29,965 nt of DNA. It comes from CAZISM01 sp964541895. GTDB taxonomy: Bacteria > Zhuqueibacterota > Zhuqueibacteria > Residuimicrobiales > Residuimicrobiaceae. This document shows, in pieces, positions 1 through 7,367 of this stretch (position 1 is the first letter of the stretch; the number at the start of each line of letters is the position of its first letter). The notes beneath the pieces were generated by a model. It was not told where the DNA came from. It made no database searches and was given only the letters and a program-made list of their open reading frames with translations. The position numbers were made by a program, and so were the translations under genes. The stretch covers positions 1 through 29,965 of the forward strand of contig CAZISM010000067.1 of assembly GCA_964541895.1 (NCBI GenBank), read 5' to 3'.

Positions 1-1001
1 TACAGGCCATGATCATAAACAGCGGCAACGCCAACGCCTGCACCGGCGTGCAGGGAGATCAGGACGCTTTGGATATGGCGCAATGGACCGCGAACGAACT
101 TGATGTAGCCAGGGAAGCGGTGCTGGTGGCTTCGACAGGGATCATCGGCAAACCAATGGCTATGGAAAAGGTGCGCACCGGCATTCCCCTGGCCAAGGCC
201 GCTCTGTCGGCCGTTGGCGGTCTCGCCGCTGCGCAGGCGATCATGACCACCGATCTGGTGGCCAAACATTTTTCCATAGCCTTTGACATCGGCGGCGTCA
301 AGGCTCAGATCGGCGTTATGGCCAAGGGCAGCGGCATGATCAATCCCAACCTGGCCACCATGATCTGTTGCGTCACCTCTGATGTGGCCATCACCCCGGA
401 ACGGCTGGATGCCGCTCTGCGTGCGGCCACAGCGGAATCGCTCAACAGCCTGACCGTGGACGGAGAGATGAGCACCAATGATTGCGTGCTGGCCATGGCC
501 AATGGCCTCTGCGGCAATCCGCTCATTGACCACGAGGGTGAGGATTACGACCGCTTTGTGCAGGCGCTGACCCAGGTTATGCAGGCGGTGGCACGGCGGA
601 TTGCAGAAGACGGCGAAGGCGCCACCAAGCTGGCGCTCATCACCATCGAACAGGCGGCCAGCAAAGCAGAGGCGGTCACGGCGGCCAAAGCAGTGGCGAA
701 CTCTATGCTGGTGAAAACGGCGTTGTTCGGTCAGGACCCCAATTGGGGTCGCGTCGTGTCAGCGGTGGGCGGCAGCGGCGTCCAACTGGATCCGGCCCGT
801 ATCGCTGTTTCATTTGCCGGCATTACCGTATTGCAGGACGGACAACCGCTCCCCTTTGACCTGGCGGCCATGAAACGGGCGCTGGCGGAAAAGGAGATCA
901 AGGTACACATGACGCTGGCAGCCGGCCAGGCCCGTGCGACCGTTTTTTCCTGCGATCTGACCTATGACTATGTCAAGATCAATGCAGAGTATCACACATG
1001 A
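1..1001 (+). CDS. argJ: Bifunctional glutamate N-acetyltransferase / amino-acid acetyltransferase ArgJ, 5' partial
   Basis: ArgJ transfers the acetyl group from N-acetylornithine to glutamate and so recycles it in the cyclic arginine pathway; bifunctional forms also use acetyl-CoA. The reading frame is open from base 3, and the Met at base 9 is internal because it leads straight into the family motif NSGNANACTG, which normally sits about 70-100 residues into the protein. The N-terminal part is therefore outside the window. The autoproteolysis site is visible as NPNLATM, with the predicted nucleophilic Thr at residue 117 counted from the Met at base 9. The GQDPNWGR motif and the ending INAEYHT are typical of the family. 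It is the first visible gene of an argJ-argC-argB-argD operon, 25 bases before argC. Whether it is bifunctional cannot be told from sequence alone. Confidence 0.96.
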   Translation, partial: QAMIINSGNANACTGVQGDQDALDMAQWTANELDVAREAVLVASTGIIGKPMAMEKVRTGIPLAKAALSAVGGLAAAQAIMTTDLVAKHFSIAFDIGGVKAQIGVMAKGSGMINPNLATMICCVTSDVAITPERLDAALRAATAESLNSLTVDGEMSTNDCVLAMANGLCGNPLIDHEGEDYDRFVQALTQVMQAVARRIAEDGEGATKLALITIEQAASKAEAVTAAKAVANSMLVKTALFGQDPNWGRVVSAVGGSGVQLDPARIAVSFAGITVLQDGQPLPFDLAAMKRALAEKEIKVHMTLAAGQARATVFSCDLTYDYVKINAEYHT

Positions 1002-1026
1002 ACCCTGGGAATCATATGGAGTAGAG

Positions 1027-2046
1027 ATGGCCATCAAGGTTGGTATTTTAGGAGTGACGGGCTATACGGGTGAAGAGCTGCTGCGTCTGCTGAGCCGGCA
1101 TCCGCACGTTCAGGTTACAGCGGCCACATCTGAGCAGGAGAAAGGGAAACGGCTGGCGGACCTTTTTCCGCACATTGCCGTACCTCGTGAGTTTGAGGTG
1201 TGCTCTGCCGAGCACTCCCTGACCGCCGCCATGGACGTGGTCTTTCTCTGTCTGCCGGCCATTGAATCCGCGCAGTGGGCAAAAAAGTTTTATGACAAAC
1301 AGGTGCGCGTCATCGATCTGGGCGCAGATTTTCGTTTTCCCGATGCGGCTGAATATGCCAAATGGTACAAAACCGAACATCCCTGCCCCGAATTGCTGGA
1401 CAAATCCGTTTACGGCTTGACCGAATGGTATCGCGAGGAGATCAAAAGTGCGGCCATTGTCGGCAATCCCGGCTGTTATCCCACCGCTTCGCTGCTGGGG
1501 ATGTTGCCCTTGCTGCAGGCCGGCTGGCTGGCGGATGACGCCATCGTGATCGATGCCAAATCCGGCATCTCCGGTGCGGGTAAAACGCCGAGCAGGACCA
1601 CCCATTATGTGGAGGCGAACGAAAACGTCAACGCTTACAAAGCCGGCCGCTGCCATCGTCACGTCGGCGAAATCGAACAGGAATTGGCCCGTCTTTCAGG
1701 ATCGCGCCGGACGGTCGTGTTTACGCCGCATCTGGTGCCGCAATCCCGCGGCCTGTATGCGAGCGTCTACTGCCGGCTCAACAGCCCGCGCAGCACGGCC
1801 GAGTTGAATGAACAACTGCAGCGTGTCTATGCGCAAGAGCCGTTTGTCAAAGTAATTCATCCTGCGTTGCCCGGAACCCGCATGGCCATGAACAGCAACT
1901 ACTGCTTTCTGGCGGCCGAAGCGGTGGCGGAAACAGACTATGCCCTGATTTTCAGCGCCATCGATAACCTCGGCAAGGGCGCCGCAGGCCAGGCTATACA
2001 AAACATGAATTGTATGTTTGGTATTGAAGAAACTACAGGACTGTGA
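1027..2046 (+). CDS. argC: N-acetyl-gamma-glutamyl-phosphate reductase ArgC
   Basis: ArgC is the NADPH-dependent cytosolic reductase that makes N-acetylglutamate semialdehyde, the third step of arginine synthesis. The start at 1027 is chosen because GGAG lies just upstream and the product begins MAIKVGILGVTGYTGEELL, which is the nucleotide-binding Rossmann motif; the longer open frame from 964 would overlap argJ and add a non-conserved stretch. The product is 339 residues, normal for the family. The active-site Cys is in GNPGCYPT (Cys150), and the conserved CHRHVGEIEQ block follows near residue 217. It lies 25 bases after argJ and one base before the argB start, so it is clearly co-transcribed. 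Confidence 0.97.
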   Translation: MAIKVGILGVTGYTGEELLRLLSRHPHVQVTAATSEQEKGKRLADLFPHIAVPREFEVCSAEHSLTAAMDVVFLCLPAIESAQWAKKFYDKQVRVIDLGADFRFPDAAEYAKWYKTEHPCPELLDKSVYGLTEWYREEIKSAAIVGNPGCYPTASLLGMLPLLQAGWLADDAIVIDAKSGISGAGKTPSRTTHYVEANENVNAYKAGRCHRHVGEIEQELARLSGSRRTVVFTPHLVPQSRGLYASVYCRLNSPRSTAELNEQLQRVYAQEPFVKVIHPALPGTRMAMNSNYCFLAAEAVAETDYALIFSAIDNLGKGAAGQAIQNMNCMFGIEETTGL

Positions 2047-2047
2047 T

Positions 2048-2833
2048 ATGAGCCGACTCATTGTGATCAAATTAGGCGGCAAGTCACTGGAGGGTGAGGC
2101 CGGTTACGCCTCCCTGGGGCGGGCGATACAGGCTTTGGCCGATGTTCAGGTGGTGATCGTGCACGGCGGCGGCGCGGAAATTTCTGCCGCTCTGCGGCTG
2201 GCCTGTCGCGAGCCAAAATTTATCGACGGCTTGCGGGTGACGACGCCGGAAGACATGGTGATCGTGGAGCGTGTGCTCTCCCAGGAGATCAACGGACGAA
2301 TTGCCGACATCCTGCAGCGATCCGGTGTGCCGGTGTTCCGGCTGTCCGGAAAAACAGAGTCGCTGTTTACGGTAAAACAGTGGCTGCGGGACGGTTATGA
2401 TCTCGGCTGTGTCGGTGAGATCGTAGAGGTGAAGCCGGAGATTGTACAGACCATACTCGACCGCCGGCAGGTGCCGGTGATCTCGCCGGTTTCCGCCGAC
2501 AGCTCCGGGCAAACCTACAATGTCAACGCAGATACGGCAGCCGGCGCGCTCGCCGGGGCGCTGGCGTGCAACGATCTCATTTACTTTACCGATGTGCCTG
2601 GCGTCCGAGTGGGTGACCACGTCGCTTCGACGCTGACCATGGCGGAAGCGCAACGCCTGATCGAATTCAAAGTCATTCATGGCGGCATGGTGGCCAAGAT
2701 GGAATCGGCGTTCGCCGCCATCGCGGCCGGCGTGCCGCGGGTCCACATCAGCGCCTGGCAGGGCGATGACACACTGTCGCAGATCGTGTCCGGTGCCTAC
2801 GACTTTGGCACTGCGGTGACCAGAGCTGATTGA
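2048..2833 (+). CDS. argB: Acetylglutamate kinase ArgB
   Basis: ArgB phosphorylates N-acetylglutamate with ATP, the second step of arginine synthesis. The start at 2048 directly follows the argC stop, with CAGGA about 8 bases upstream; the product is 261 residues. Amino-acid-kinase-fold motifs are clear: KLGGKSL at residues 8-14, VHGGGAEIS, NVNADTAAGALAGAL for substrate and nucleotide contacts, FTDVPGV, and GGMVAKMESA near the C terminus. The chain begins almost directly at KLGGK. It therefore lacks the extra N-terminal helix that arginine-inhibited hexameric ArgB enzymes use. From family knowledge this predicts a dimeric, arginine-insensitive enzyme like that of E. coli, which is an inference. 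Confidence 0.97.
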   Translation: MSRLIVIKLGGKSLEGEAGYASLGRAIQALADVQVVIVHGGGAEISAALRLACREPKFIDGLRVTTPEDMVIVERVLSQEINGRIADILQRSGVPVFRLSGKTESLFTVKQWLRDGYDLGCVGEIVEVKPEIVQTILDRRQVPVISPVSADSSGQTYNVNADTAAGALAGALACNDLIYFTDVPGVRVGDHVASTLTMAEAQRLIEFKVIHGGMVAKMESAFAAIAAGVPRVHISAWQGDDTLSQIVSGAYDFGTAVTRAD

Positions 2834-2944
2834 GGTCCGGCGCTGCCTTTGGGGCTGAAAAAACATGTTTGAATTGGCAAAAAAACGCATAAATTAGGCC
2901 CTGATAATCGATGTAACACACCAATCGAACCAAATCTTGTCGCT

Positions 2945-2963
2945 GCAACCCCATCCGGGTTGC
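2945..2963 (+). promoter_or_regulatory. Hairpin in the argB-argD gap
   Basis: A perfect 7-bp inverted repeat, GCAACCC-catcc-GGGTTGC, lies 12 bases before the argD ribosome-binding site. There is no T-run after it, so it does not look like a terminator. The 157-base argB-argD gap is by far the widest inside this operon, so the hairpin could affect mRNA processing or argD translation. No known riboswitch or T-box motif was recognised. Confidence 0.4.
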
Positions 2964-2990
2964 CCAGGACACAATCAGGAGATGCTTTAC

Positions 2991-4190
2991 ATGGACACTT
3001 TGGAAGTAATCGATATAGCCAAAACATATCTGCTGCCGACCTACAGCCGCCCGGAGTTTGTATTGAGCCACGGCCATGGCGTTTATCTGTACGATACGGA
3101 TGGTAAAAAATATCTGGATTTCACCGCCGGCATTGCCGTCAATGCTTTGGGTCACTGTGATCCGGGTGCCATCAAAGTGTTGACCGAGCAGGCGCAGAAA
3201 CTGTGGCACAGCTCCAATATGTATCACAGCGAACCGCCGCTGCAATTGGCCAAGAATCTGGTGGATCTCACCTTTGCCGACCGGGTCTTTTTCACCAACA
3301 GCGGCACCGAGGCGATGGAAGGGGCTATCAAGCTGGCCCGCAAATGGGGCCATGAGGTTAAAGGAGAAGCCGCCGTTGAAATCATTGCCCTGCAGAACTC
3401 GTTTCACGGCCGCACCATGGGATCGCTGTCAGCGACCGGGCAAAATAAATTCTGGCAGGGTTTTGAACCCATGCTGCCGGGCATCCGGTTTGCAGAATTC
3501 AATAATCTGGACAGCGTGCAACGGCTGGCAAGCAAAGAAAAAACCTGCGCCATCTTTGTCGAGCCCATCCAGGGCGAAGGGGGCGTTCACCTCGCTACGC
3601 CGGAGTTCATGAAGGGCCTGCGCAAGCTCGCCGATGATCTCGACATTCTGCTGGTGTTTGATGAAATTCAATGCGGTATGGGCCGAAGCGGCAAATTCTG
3701 CTGTTACGAATGGTACGATGTCGAGCCGGATATGATGACCGTCGCCAAGCCGTTGGCCGGTGGCCTGCCCCTGGGTGCCCTGCTGACTTCTCAGGATGTA
3801 GCCGACCACATCAAGCCCGGCGAACACGGCTCCACCTTTGGCGGTGGGCCGCTGACTTGTGCGGTGGCGAACTATGTGGTGCAGCGTATTGCCGATCCCG
3901 CTTTCCTGCAGCATGTGCAGGACATGGGCGAACATCTTTATAAACTGCTGGAAGTTCTGCAGGATGATCTCGAGGTCATCAAACAGGTGCGTGGAAAAGG
4001 TTTGATCGTGGGCGTGGAACTGTCCCTGCCGGCGAAGAAAATCATCGACGCCTGCGCCGACTTTGGCCTGCTGCTATGCAAGTCCGGCGATCATGTGTTA
4101 CGATTTTTGCCGCCCCTTATCGTCGAGAAGAAGCAGTTGGAAGAGGCGGTGGAACTGTTTGAAGATGCCGTGCGGGAAAGCCTTGATTAG
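2991..4190 (+). CDS. argD: Acetylornithine aminotransferase ArgD (class III, PLP-dependent)
   Basis: ArgD transfers the amino group from glutamate to N-acetylglutamate semialdehyde, giving N-acetylornithine. The start at 2991 is preferred because CAGGAG at 2976-2981 sits 9 bases upstream; the nearby ATG at 2982 would overlap that site. The product is 399 residues. Class III motifs are visible: FTNSGTEAMEGAIKLARKW for cofactor phosphate binding, FHGRTMGSLSATG, VFDEIQCGMGRSG with the pyridine-ring Asp, and the Schiff-base lysine Lys253 in TVAKPLAGGLPLG. The context (argJCB upstream, an N-acetylglutamate synthase-like gene overlapping downstream) supports ArgD rather than ornithine or GABA aminotransferase. 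Some family members also serve as succinyldiaminopimelate aminotransferase. Confidence 0.95.
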   Translation: MDTLEVIDIAKTYLLPTYSRPEFVLSHGHGVYLYDTDGKKYLDFTAGIAVNALGHCDPGAIKVLTEQAQKLWHSSNMYHSEPPLQLAKNLVDLTFADRVFFTNSGTEAMEGAIKLARKWGHEVKGEAAVEIIALQNSFHGRTMGSLSATGQNKFWQGFEPMLPGIRFAEFNNLDSVQRLASKEKTCAIFVEPIQGEGGVHLATPEFMKGLRKLADDLDILLVFDEIQCGMGRSGKFCCYEWYDVEPDMMTVAKPLAGGLPLGALLTSQDVADHIKPGEHGSTFGGGPLTCAVANYVVQRIADPAFLQHVQDMGEHLYKLLEVLQDDLEVIKQVRGKGLIVGVELSLPAKKIIDACADFGLLLCKSGDHVLRFLPPLIVEKKQLEEAVELFEDAVRESLD

Positions 4191-4632
4191 GCGGGCTAAA
4201 ATACAGGATGGGGCTGCCATCACCGAGCTGATCAATTATTATGCCCGCCAGGGCGATATGCTTAGCCGGTCGCAGGCGCAGATTTATAATCAGTTGCGCG
4301 ATTTCATCGTAGCCGACGAGAGCGATGCGGTTGTCGGCTGCGGGGCGCTGCATATTATATGGGATAATCTGGCCGAAGTGCGATCACTGGCCATTGCGCC
4401 TGAAAAAGTGGGGCAGGGTTTGGGGCGCGCCATCGTCGAACAGCTCCTGCTGGAAGCGGCCGAGCTCAGCCTCACCCAGGTTTTTACGCTGACCTACAAG
4501 CCGGCTTTCTTTGAAAAGCTGGGTTTCAGTCGCGTCGACAAAAAGGACCTGCCGCACAAGGTGTGGAAAGATTGCATCCATTGTCCGAAATTTCCCGACT
4601 GCGATGAAGTGGCGCTGATCAAAATGATTTGA
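4165..4632 (+). CDS. GNAT N-acetyltransferase, probable short-type N-acetylglutamate synthase
   Basis: This 155-residue GNAT-fold protein resembles the stand-alone acetyltransferases that make N-acetylglutamate in bacteria without classical ArgA, such as the mycobacterial type. The visible pieces are IRRAKIQDGAAITELI at the N terminus, VGCGALHIIWDNLAEVRSLAI, the acetyl-CoA pyrophosphate loop VGQGLGRAIV, and PAFFEKLGF. It overlaps the 3' end of argD, so the two are translationally coupled. Two starts are possible: ATG at 4165, or TTG at 4183, which has GGGAAAG just upstream and would give the typical beginning MIRRAK. The C-terminal CIHCPKFPDC segment contains three Cys and may bind a metal or be purely structural. 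Operon position strongly supports the arginine role, but substrate is inferred. Confidence 0.85.
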   Translation: MPCGKALIRRAKIQDGAAITELINYYARQGDMLSRSQAQIYNQLRDFIVADESDAVVGCGALHIIWDNLAEVRSLAIAPEKVGQGLGRAIVEQLLLEAAELSLTQVFTLTYKPAFFEKLGFSRVDKKDLPHKVWKDCIHCPKFPDCDEVALIKMI

Positions 4633-4849
4633 TCCGGTTATATCATCCCCGTCTCTGCCGAGACGATCGAAAACGCTCTCTGCCGCCACCCCGGCTTTTC
4701 TTCCACCCTGATCACTGCGAATGCTTATCCCTGTGAGCGGATCCTTGCAGCATCCATATCCGCATTAAATAATCCTCGTGATGTAACAAGCGGCGGCGAC
4801 GGCGTGATGACGTTTGCTTTTGTTGAGCAGGATTGTGGGCAGATCGCGA

Positions 4850-4872
4850 GGGAGACGGCAAAACCGTCTCCC
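4850..4872. terminator. Strong hairpin between the arg operon and ompH
   Basis: A perfect 9-bp stem, GGGAGACGG-caaaa-CCGTCTCCC, lies between the convergent arg operon (+) and the ompH-like gene (-), 11 bases past the ompH stop. The T-run is poor on both strands (TTTT a few bases after the stem on +, none on -), so it may block 3' exonuclease or act as a weak bidirectional terminator. A smaller CGTCTC-tgcc-GAGACG hairpin is at 4650-4665, right behind the acetyltransferase stop. The rest of 4633-4882 shows no gene. Confidence 0.55.
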
Positions 4873-4882
4873 GGTGCTTTTG

Positions 4883-5416
4883 CTATAGAGAGGGATCCAG
4901 AGAGAGCTTGTCAAAGGGAACCGGCTCCTGATTTTTCATGCTTTCCATGATTTTCAGAGTTTTTTCGTCCGGATTGAACAGCTTGGCCATGGCCAAGGTC
5001 AGGTCCACAGTGGTCACGCCGGCACCCAGGTAAGGCATTTCCCATCTGGAAACAACCGCCATCACGCCAGCCTCCCGGGCCATGGTCTTGATCTCGTCGG
5101 ATATCTGCGCGGTGATGTGGCTTATGCCGGCGGTGGAAAATACCTGCTGGTGCATACGAACCTGATTCCAGGGGCCCTCTTTTTCCAGTTCCTGCATGCG
5201 CTTTTTGTTGTCATCCGCTTTAGCTTTGTTGTACTCTTGCTGAATCCTGGACAATCGCGCCATTTGCCTGGTCGATCTGTAATAGGCCAGGGCTACGACG
5301 CGTGAATCATAGACGCCGATCTTTGGATTTGATTGCTCCTCTTGCTTTTCCGCTGCCGGGGCTGCAGCGGTGAGAGCGAGTGCGATCAGGACGAGAGCGC
5401 TGGTAACGGTTTTCAT
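4883..5416 (-). CDS. OmpH/Skp-like periplasmic protein
   Basis: This is a 177-residue exported protein. The start at 5416 gives MKTVTSALVLIALALTAAAPA, a clear Sec signal peptide, and an AAAAAGGA-like purine run precedes it; the longer open frame to 5506 adds an AT-rich stretch lying over the likely promoter. The mature part opens with KIGVYDSRVVALAYYRS, which matches the first strand of the OmpH/Skp family, followed by a charged, probably coiled-coil segment (roughly residues 55-90). A region ending GVTTVDLTLAMAKLFNP resembles the closing strand typical of OmpH. The usual OmpH neighbours (bamA, lpxD) are absent, so chaperone function for outer-membrane proteins is a family-based guess. Confidence 0.65.
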   Translation of the reverse strand: MKTVTSALVLIALALTAAAPAAEKQEEQSNPKIGVYDSRVVALAYYRSTRQMARLSRIQQEYNKAKADDNKKRMQELEKEGPWNQVRMHQQVFSTAGISHITAQISDEIKTMAREAGVMAVVSRWEMPYLGAGVTTVDLTLAMAKLFNPDEKTLKIMESMKNQEPVPFDKLSLDPSL

Positions 5417-5477
5417 TCCTTTTTCCTTTTCACAGGATGTTGGCAGCCATTTCGAATTATTATTTTTGTGCTGAATT

Positions 5478-5506
5478 AAAGTAATAAAAATATAACAAAA
5501 TGTCAA
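5478..5506 (-). promoter_or_regulatory. Probable promoter of the OmpH-like gene
   Basis: On the minus strand, a consensus -35 TTGACA (5501-5506) is followed after 17 bases by TACTTT (5478-5483), a weak -10. The region is very AT-rich and lies about 60 bases before the start at 5416. The -35 and spacing support it; the -10 is the weak point. Confidence 0.45.
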
Positions 5507-5540
5507 GAAAAATATACATAAAGTAAAGTTGATCGAATTT

Positions 5541-5690
5541 AGCCTGAAATATTCACCGCCGAGATTACGCAGCGAAAATTAAAACATGATGTCATCGCGC
5601 TTGCGCTGAGAATAGAACCTAAAAGCATAGGGTCGAGATTTACTGGATAATCCTGGAAGAAATAACTCGGCGACCGCCGCGGCGGTTTAT
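5541..5690 (+). repeat. Dispersed intergenic element, copy A
   Basis: This segment between the divergent ompH-like gene and murE is related to 19387-19490. Both begin AGCCTGAA, continue with an ACCGCCG block and ACGCAG-x-GAAAA, and share a 43-base block without gaps (5630-5672 versus 19429-19471) at 31 of 43 identical positions, ending AACTCGGCG. The outer ends are inverted repeats: ACCGCC at 5555-5560 and GGCGGT at 5681-5686. Copy A carries extra bases, including a 14-bp palindrome ACCGCCGCGGCGGT (5673-5686) and about 40 bases containing GCGC-tt-GCGC. No coding potential is seen. The rest of the 5417-5823 gap holds promoters and the half-site cluster described separately. Confidence 0.5.
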
Positions 5691-5735
5691 GAATAGATCC
5701 CGATAGAGGCACCGTATGAAAATCATAGAGTTAGT

Positions 5736-5766
5736 CGGTTAAAACCGGATGGAGCCGGTGCCGGTT
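5736..5766 (+). promoter_or_regulatory. Operator-like cluster of CCGGTT half-sites before murE
   Basis: Four related half-sites occur in 31 bases ending two bases before the murE -35 box: CGGTT at 5736-5740, AACCGG at 5743-5748, CCGGT at 5755-5759 and CCGGTT at 5761-5766. They can pair as inverted repeats (AACCGG with CCGGTT; ACCGG-atggag-CCGGT). The position suits binding by a regulator acting on the murE promoter. No factor is known. Confidence 0.35.
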
Positions 5767-5767
5767 C

Positions 5768-5796
5768 TTGACAATCAGGCTTATTTTGCTTACATT
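5768..5796 (+). promoter_or_regulatory. Sigma-70-type promoter of murE
   Basis: TTGACA (5768-5773), a 17-base spacer, then TACATT (5791-5796) match the primary-sigma consensus at 10 of 12 positions. The transcript would start near 5803, leaving a leader of about 20 bases with GAGGAG just before the murE ATG at 5824. Confidence 0.8.
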
Positions 5797-5823
5797 ACAG
5801 TTTCAAAAATGACGAGGAGATCT

Positions 5824-7314
5824 ATGGACCTGCAGACCGCACTCTGTGACGTGACAGTAAAGACGGTGACCGGAGCGATGGAGGGTATTGATATTAAAGG
5901 GGTGGTGTACGATCCCCTGCGCGTGCAGCCGGGCTACCTGTTTGTCGCCATCAACATTTACACCCAGATGGACAAAATCGAAATTCCTGACGGCCATCCG
6001 CTGGTGGCGGATGCTGTTGGTAAAGGCGCTGTGGCTGTGGTGCTGCAACAGGATGTGCCGGTTCCGGAGCATATAGTCAAAATCCTGGTCCCGGACTCCC
6101 GACAGGCGCTCGGGCTGATTGCCACGCGCTTTTACGGTTTTCCCAGCAAAGAGCTCTCCCTGATCGCTCTCACCGGCACCAACGGCAAGACCACGACCAC
6201 CCATGTGGTGGAGAGCATCTTTATTCAAAAGTATAAAATCGGGCTGATCGGCACCCTGTATTACAAGATGAACGGGGTGATTCATAAATCCAAAGACACG
6301 ACACCGGAACCTCCGGATCTGCAAGAGATCTTGAGGCGCATGGCCGATGCCCGCTTCGATTATTGCGTCATGGAAACGTCGTCCCACGGTATTGAATTCT
6401 TCCGCCTCACCGGCTGTCAATTCAGAGTCGCGGTGTTCACCAACCTTACCCAGGATCACCTCGATTTTCACAAGACCATGGAGAATTATCTCAACGCCAA
6501 ATTAAAACTCTTCCGCTGGCTTTCGGCTGACGACTATGCCGTGATCAACATCGATGACCGTTACGGCCATCATTTTGCGGCAGCGACGCAGGCCCGTGTC
6601 ATTTCCTACGGCCTTTCTGCGCAGGCGGATGTGCGCGCGGAGAACATCCGCTATCACATAAAAGGCACCAGTTATCGTCTGCTGACGCCCAAGGGCGCCA
6701 TCGACATCGAGACCGGGCTGGTGGGCCGTTTTAACGTATACAATGCCCTGGCGGCTGTAGCCGTGGCCGTTTCCCAGGATCTCGATTTAGCCACGATCAA
6801 AGCCGGCCTGGAGGCGAACATTCGGGTATCCGGCCGCTTCGAACTGGTCGAGCGCGGCCAGGAGTTTGCCGTAGTCGTTGATTATGCGCATACGCCGGAC
6901 GGCATGGAAAACGTGCTGAGTCTGGCCAGGAGTTTGAATCCGAAACGGGTCATCACCCTGTTCGGTTGTGGTGGCGATCGCGACAAGGAGAAGCGGCCGA
7001 TCATGGGCGAAATGGCCGACCGCTTCAGCGATGAAATCATCCTCACCGCCGATAATCCGCGCAACGAAGATCCGGCGCAGATCATTGACGAGATCCGTAA
7101 AGGCTGCAGCGGCAAACCGGTGCACAAGATACTCGATCGCGGCGAAGCCATCCGTTATGCGGTGCGCATGGCGGAGGCCGGCGACATCGTCATGATTCTC
7201 GGCAAAGGTCACGAGACCACACAGACGCTCCGCGACCGAACCATCGATTTCAACGACCGGGTCGAATCGGAAAAGGCGCTGCAGGAGCTTTTGACTCCCG
7301 GACGAACCTCGTAA
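5824..7314 (+). CDS. murE: UDP-N-acetylmuramoyl-L-alanyl-D-glutamate--2,6-diaminopimelate ligase MurE
   Basis: MurE adds meso-diaminopimelate to the peptidoglycan precursor UDP-MurNAc-dipeptide in the cytoplasm. The start at 5824 is fixed by GAGGAGA 5 bases upstream and by the promoter at 5768-5796; the earlier ATG at 5749 lies upstream of the -35 box. The product is 496 residues with the three Mur-ligase domains: an N-terminal domain (about 1-100), a central ATPase with P-loop GTNGKTTTTH (118-127) and FTNLTQDHLDFH, and a C-terminal domain with VDYAHTPDGMENVL and GCGGDRDKEKRP. DNPRNEDP at 410-417 is the signature for diaminopimelate rather than lysine, so the wall is of the Gram-negative type. 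It stands alone here, without the usual murF/mraY/ftsI division cluster. Confidence 0.97.
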   Translation: MDLQTALCDVTVKTVTGAMEGIDIKGVVYDPLRVQPGYLFVAINIYTQMDKIEIPDGHPLVADAVGKGAVAVVLQQDVPVPEHIVKILVPDSRQALGLIATRFYGFPSKELSLIALTGTNGKTTTTHVVESIFIQKYKIGLIGTLYYKMNGVIHKSKDTTPEPPDLQEILRRMADARFDYCVMETSSHGIEFFRLTGCQFRVAVFTNLTQDHLDFHKTMENYLNAKLKLFRWLSADDYAVINIDDRYGHHFAAATQARVISYGLSAQADVRAENIRYHIKGTSYRLLTPKGAIDIETGLVGRFNVYNALAAVAVAVSQDLDLATIKAGLEANIRVSGRFELVERGQEFAVVVDYAHTPDGMENVLSLARSLNPKRVITLFGCGGDRDKEKRPIMGEMADRFSDEIILTADNPRNEDPAQIIDEIRKGCSGKPVHKILDRGEAIRYAVRMAEAGDIVMILGKGHETTQTLRDRTIDFNDRVESEKALQELLTPGRTS

Positions 7315-7367
7315 TCCGGTCTTGGGGTGAAGCCAGAACCCGGGCCGCATCAGGCAAGAGTGCAAAC

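Noticed and set aside
2018..2047. Upstream start for argB overlapping argC
   Set aside because: Ten extra residues are not part of the kinase fold, and the ATG at 2048 fits the ribosome-binding site.
5749..5823. Earlier murE start at 5749
   Set aside because: It lies upstream of the strong promoter, so it would not be in the transcript; ATG 5824 has GAGGAG.
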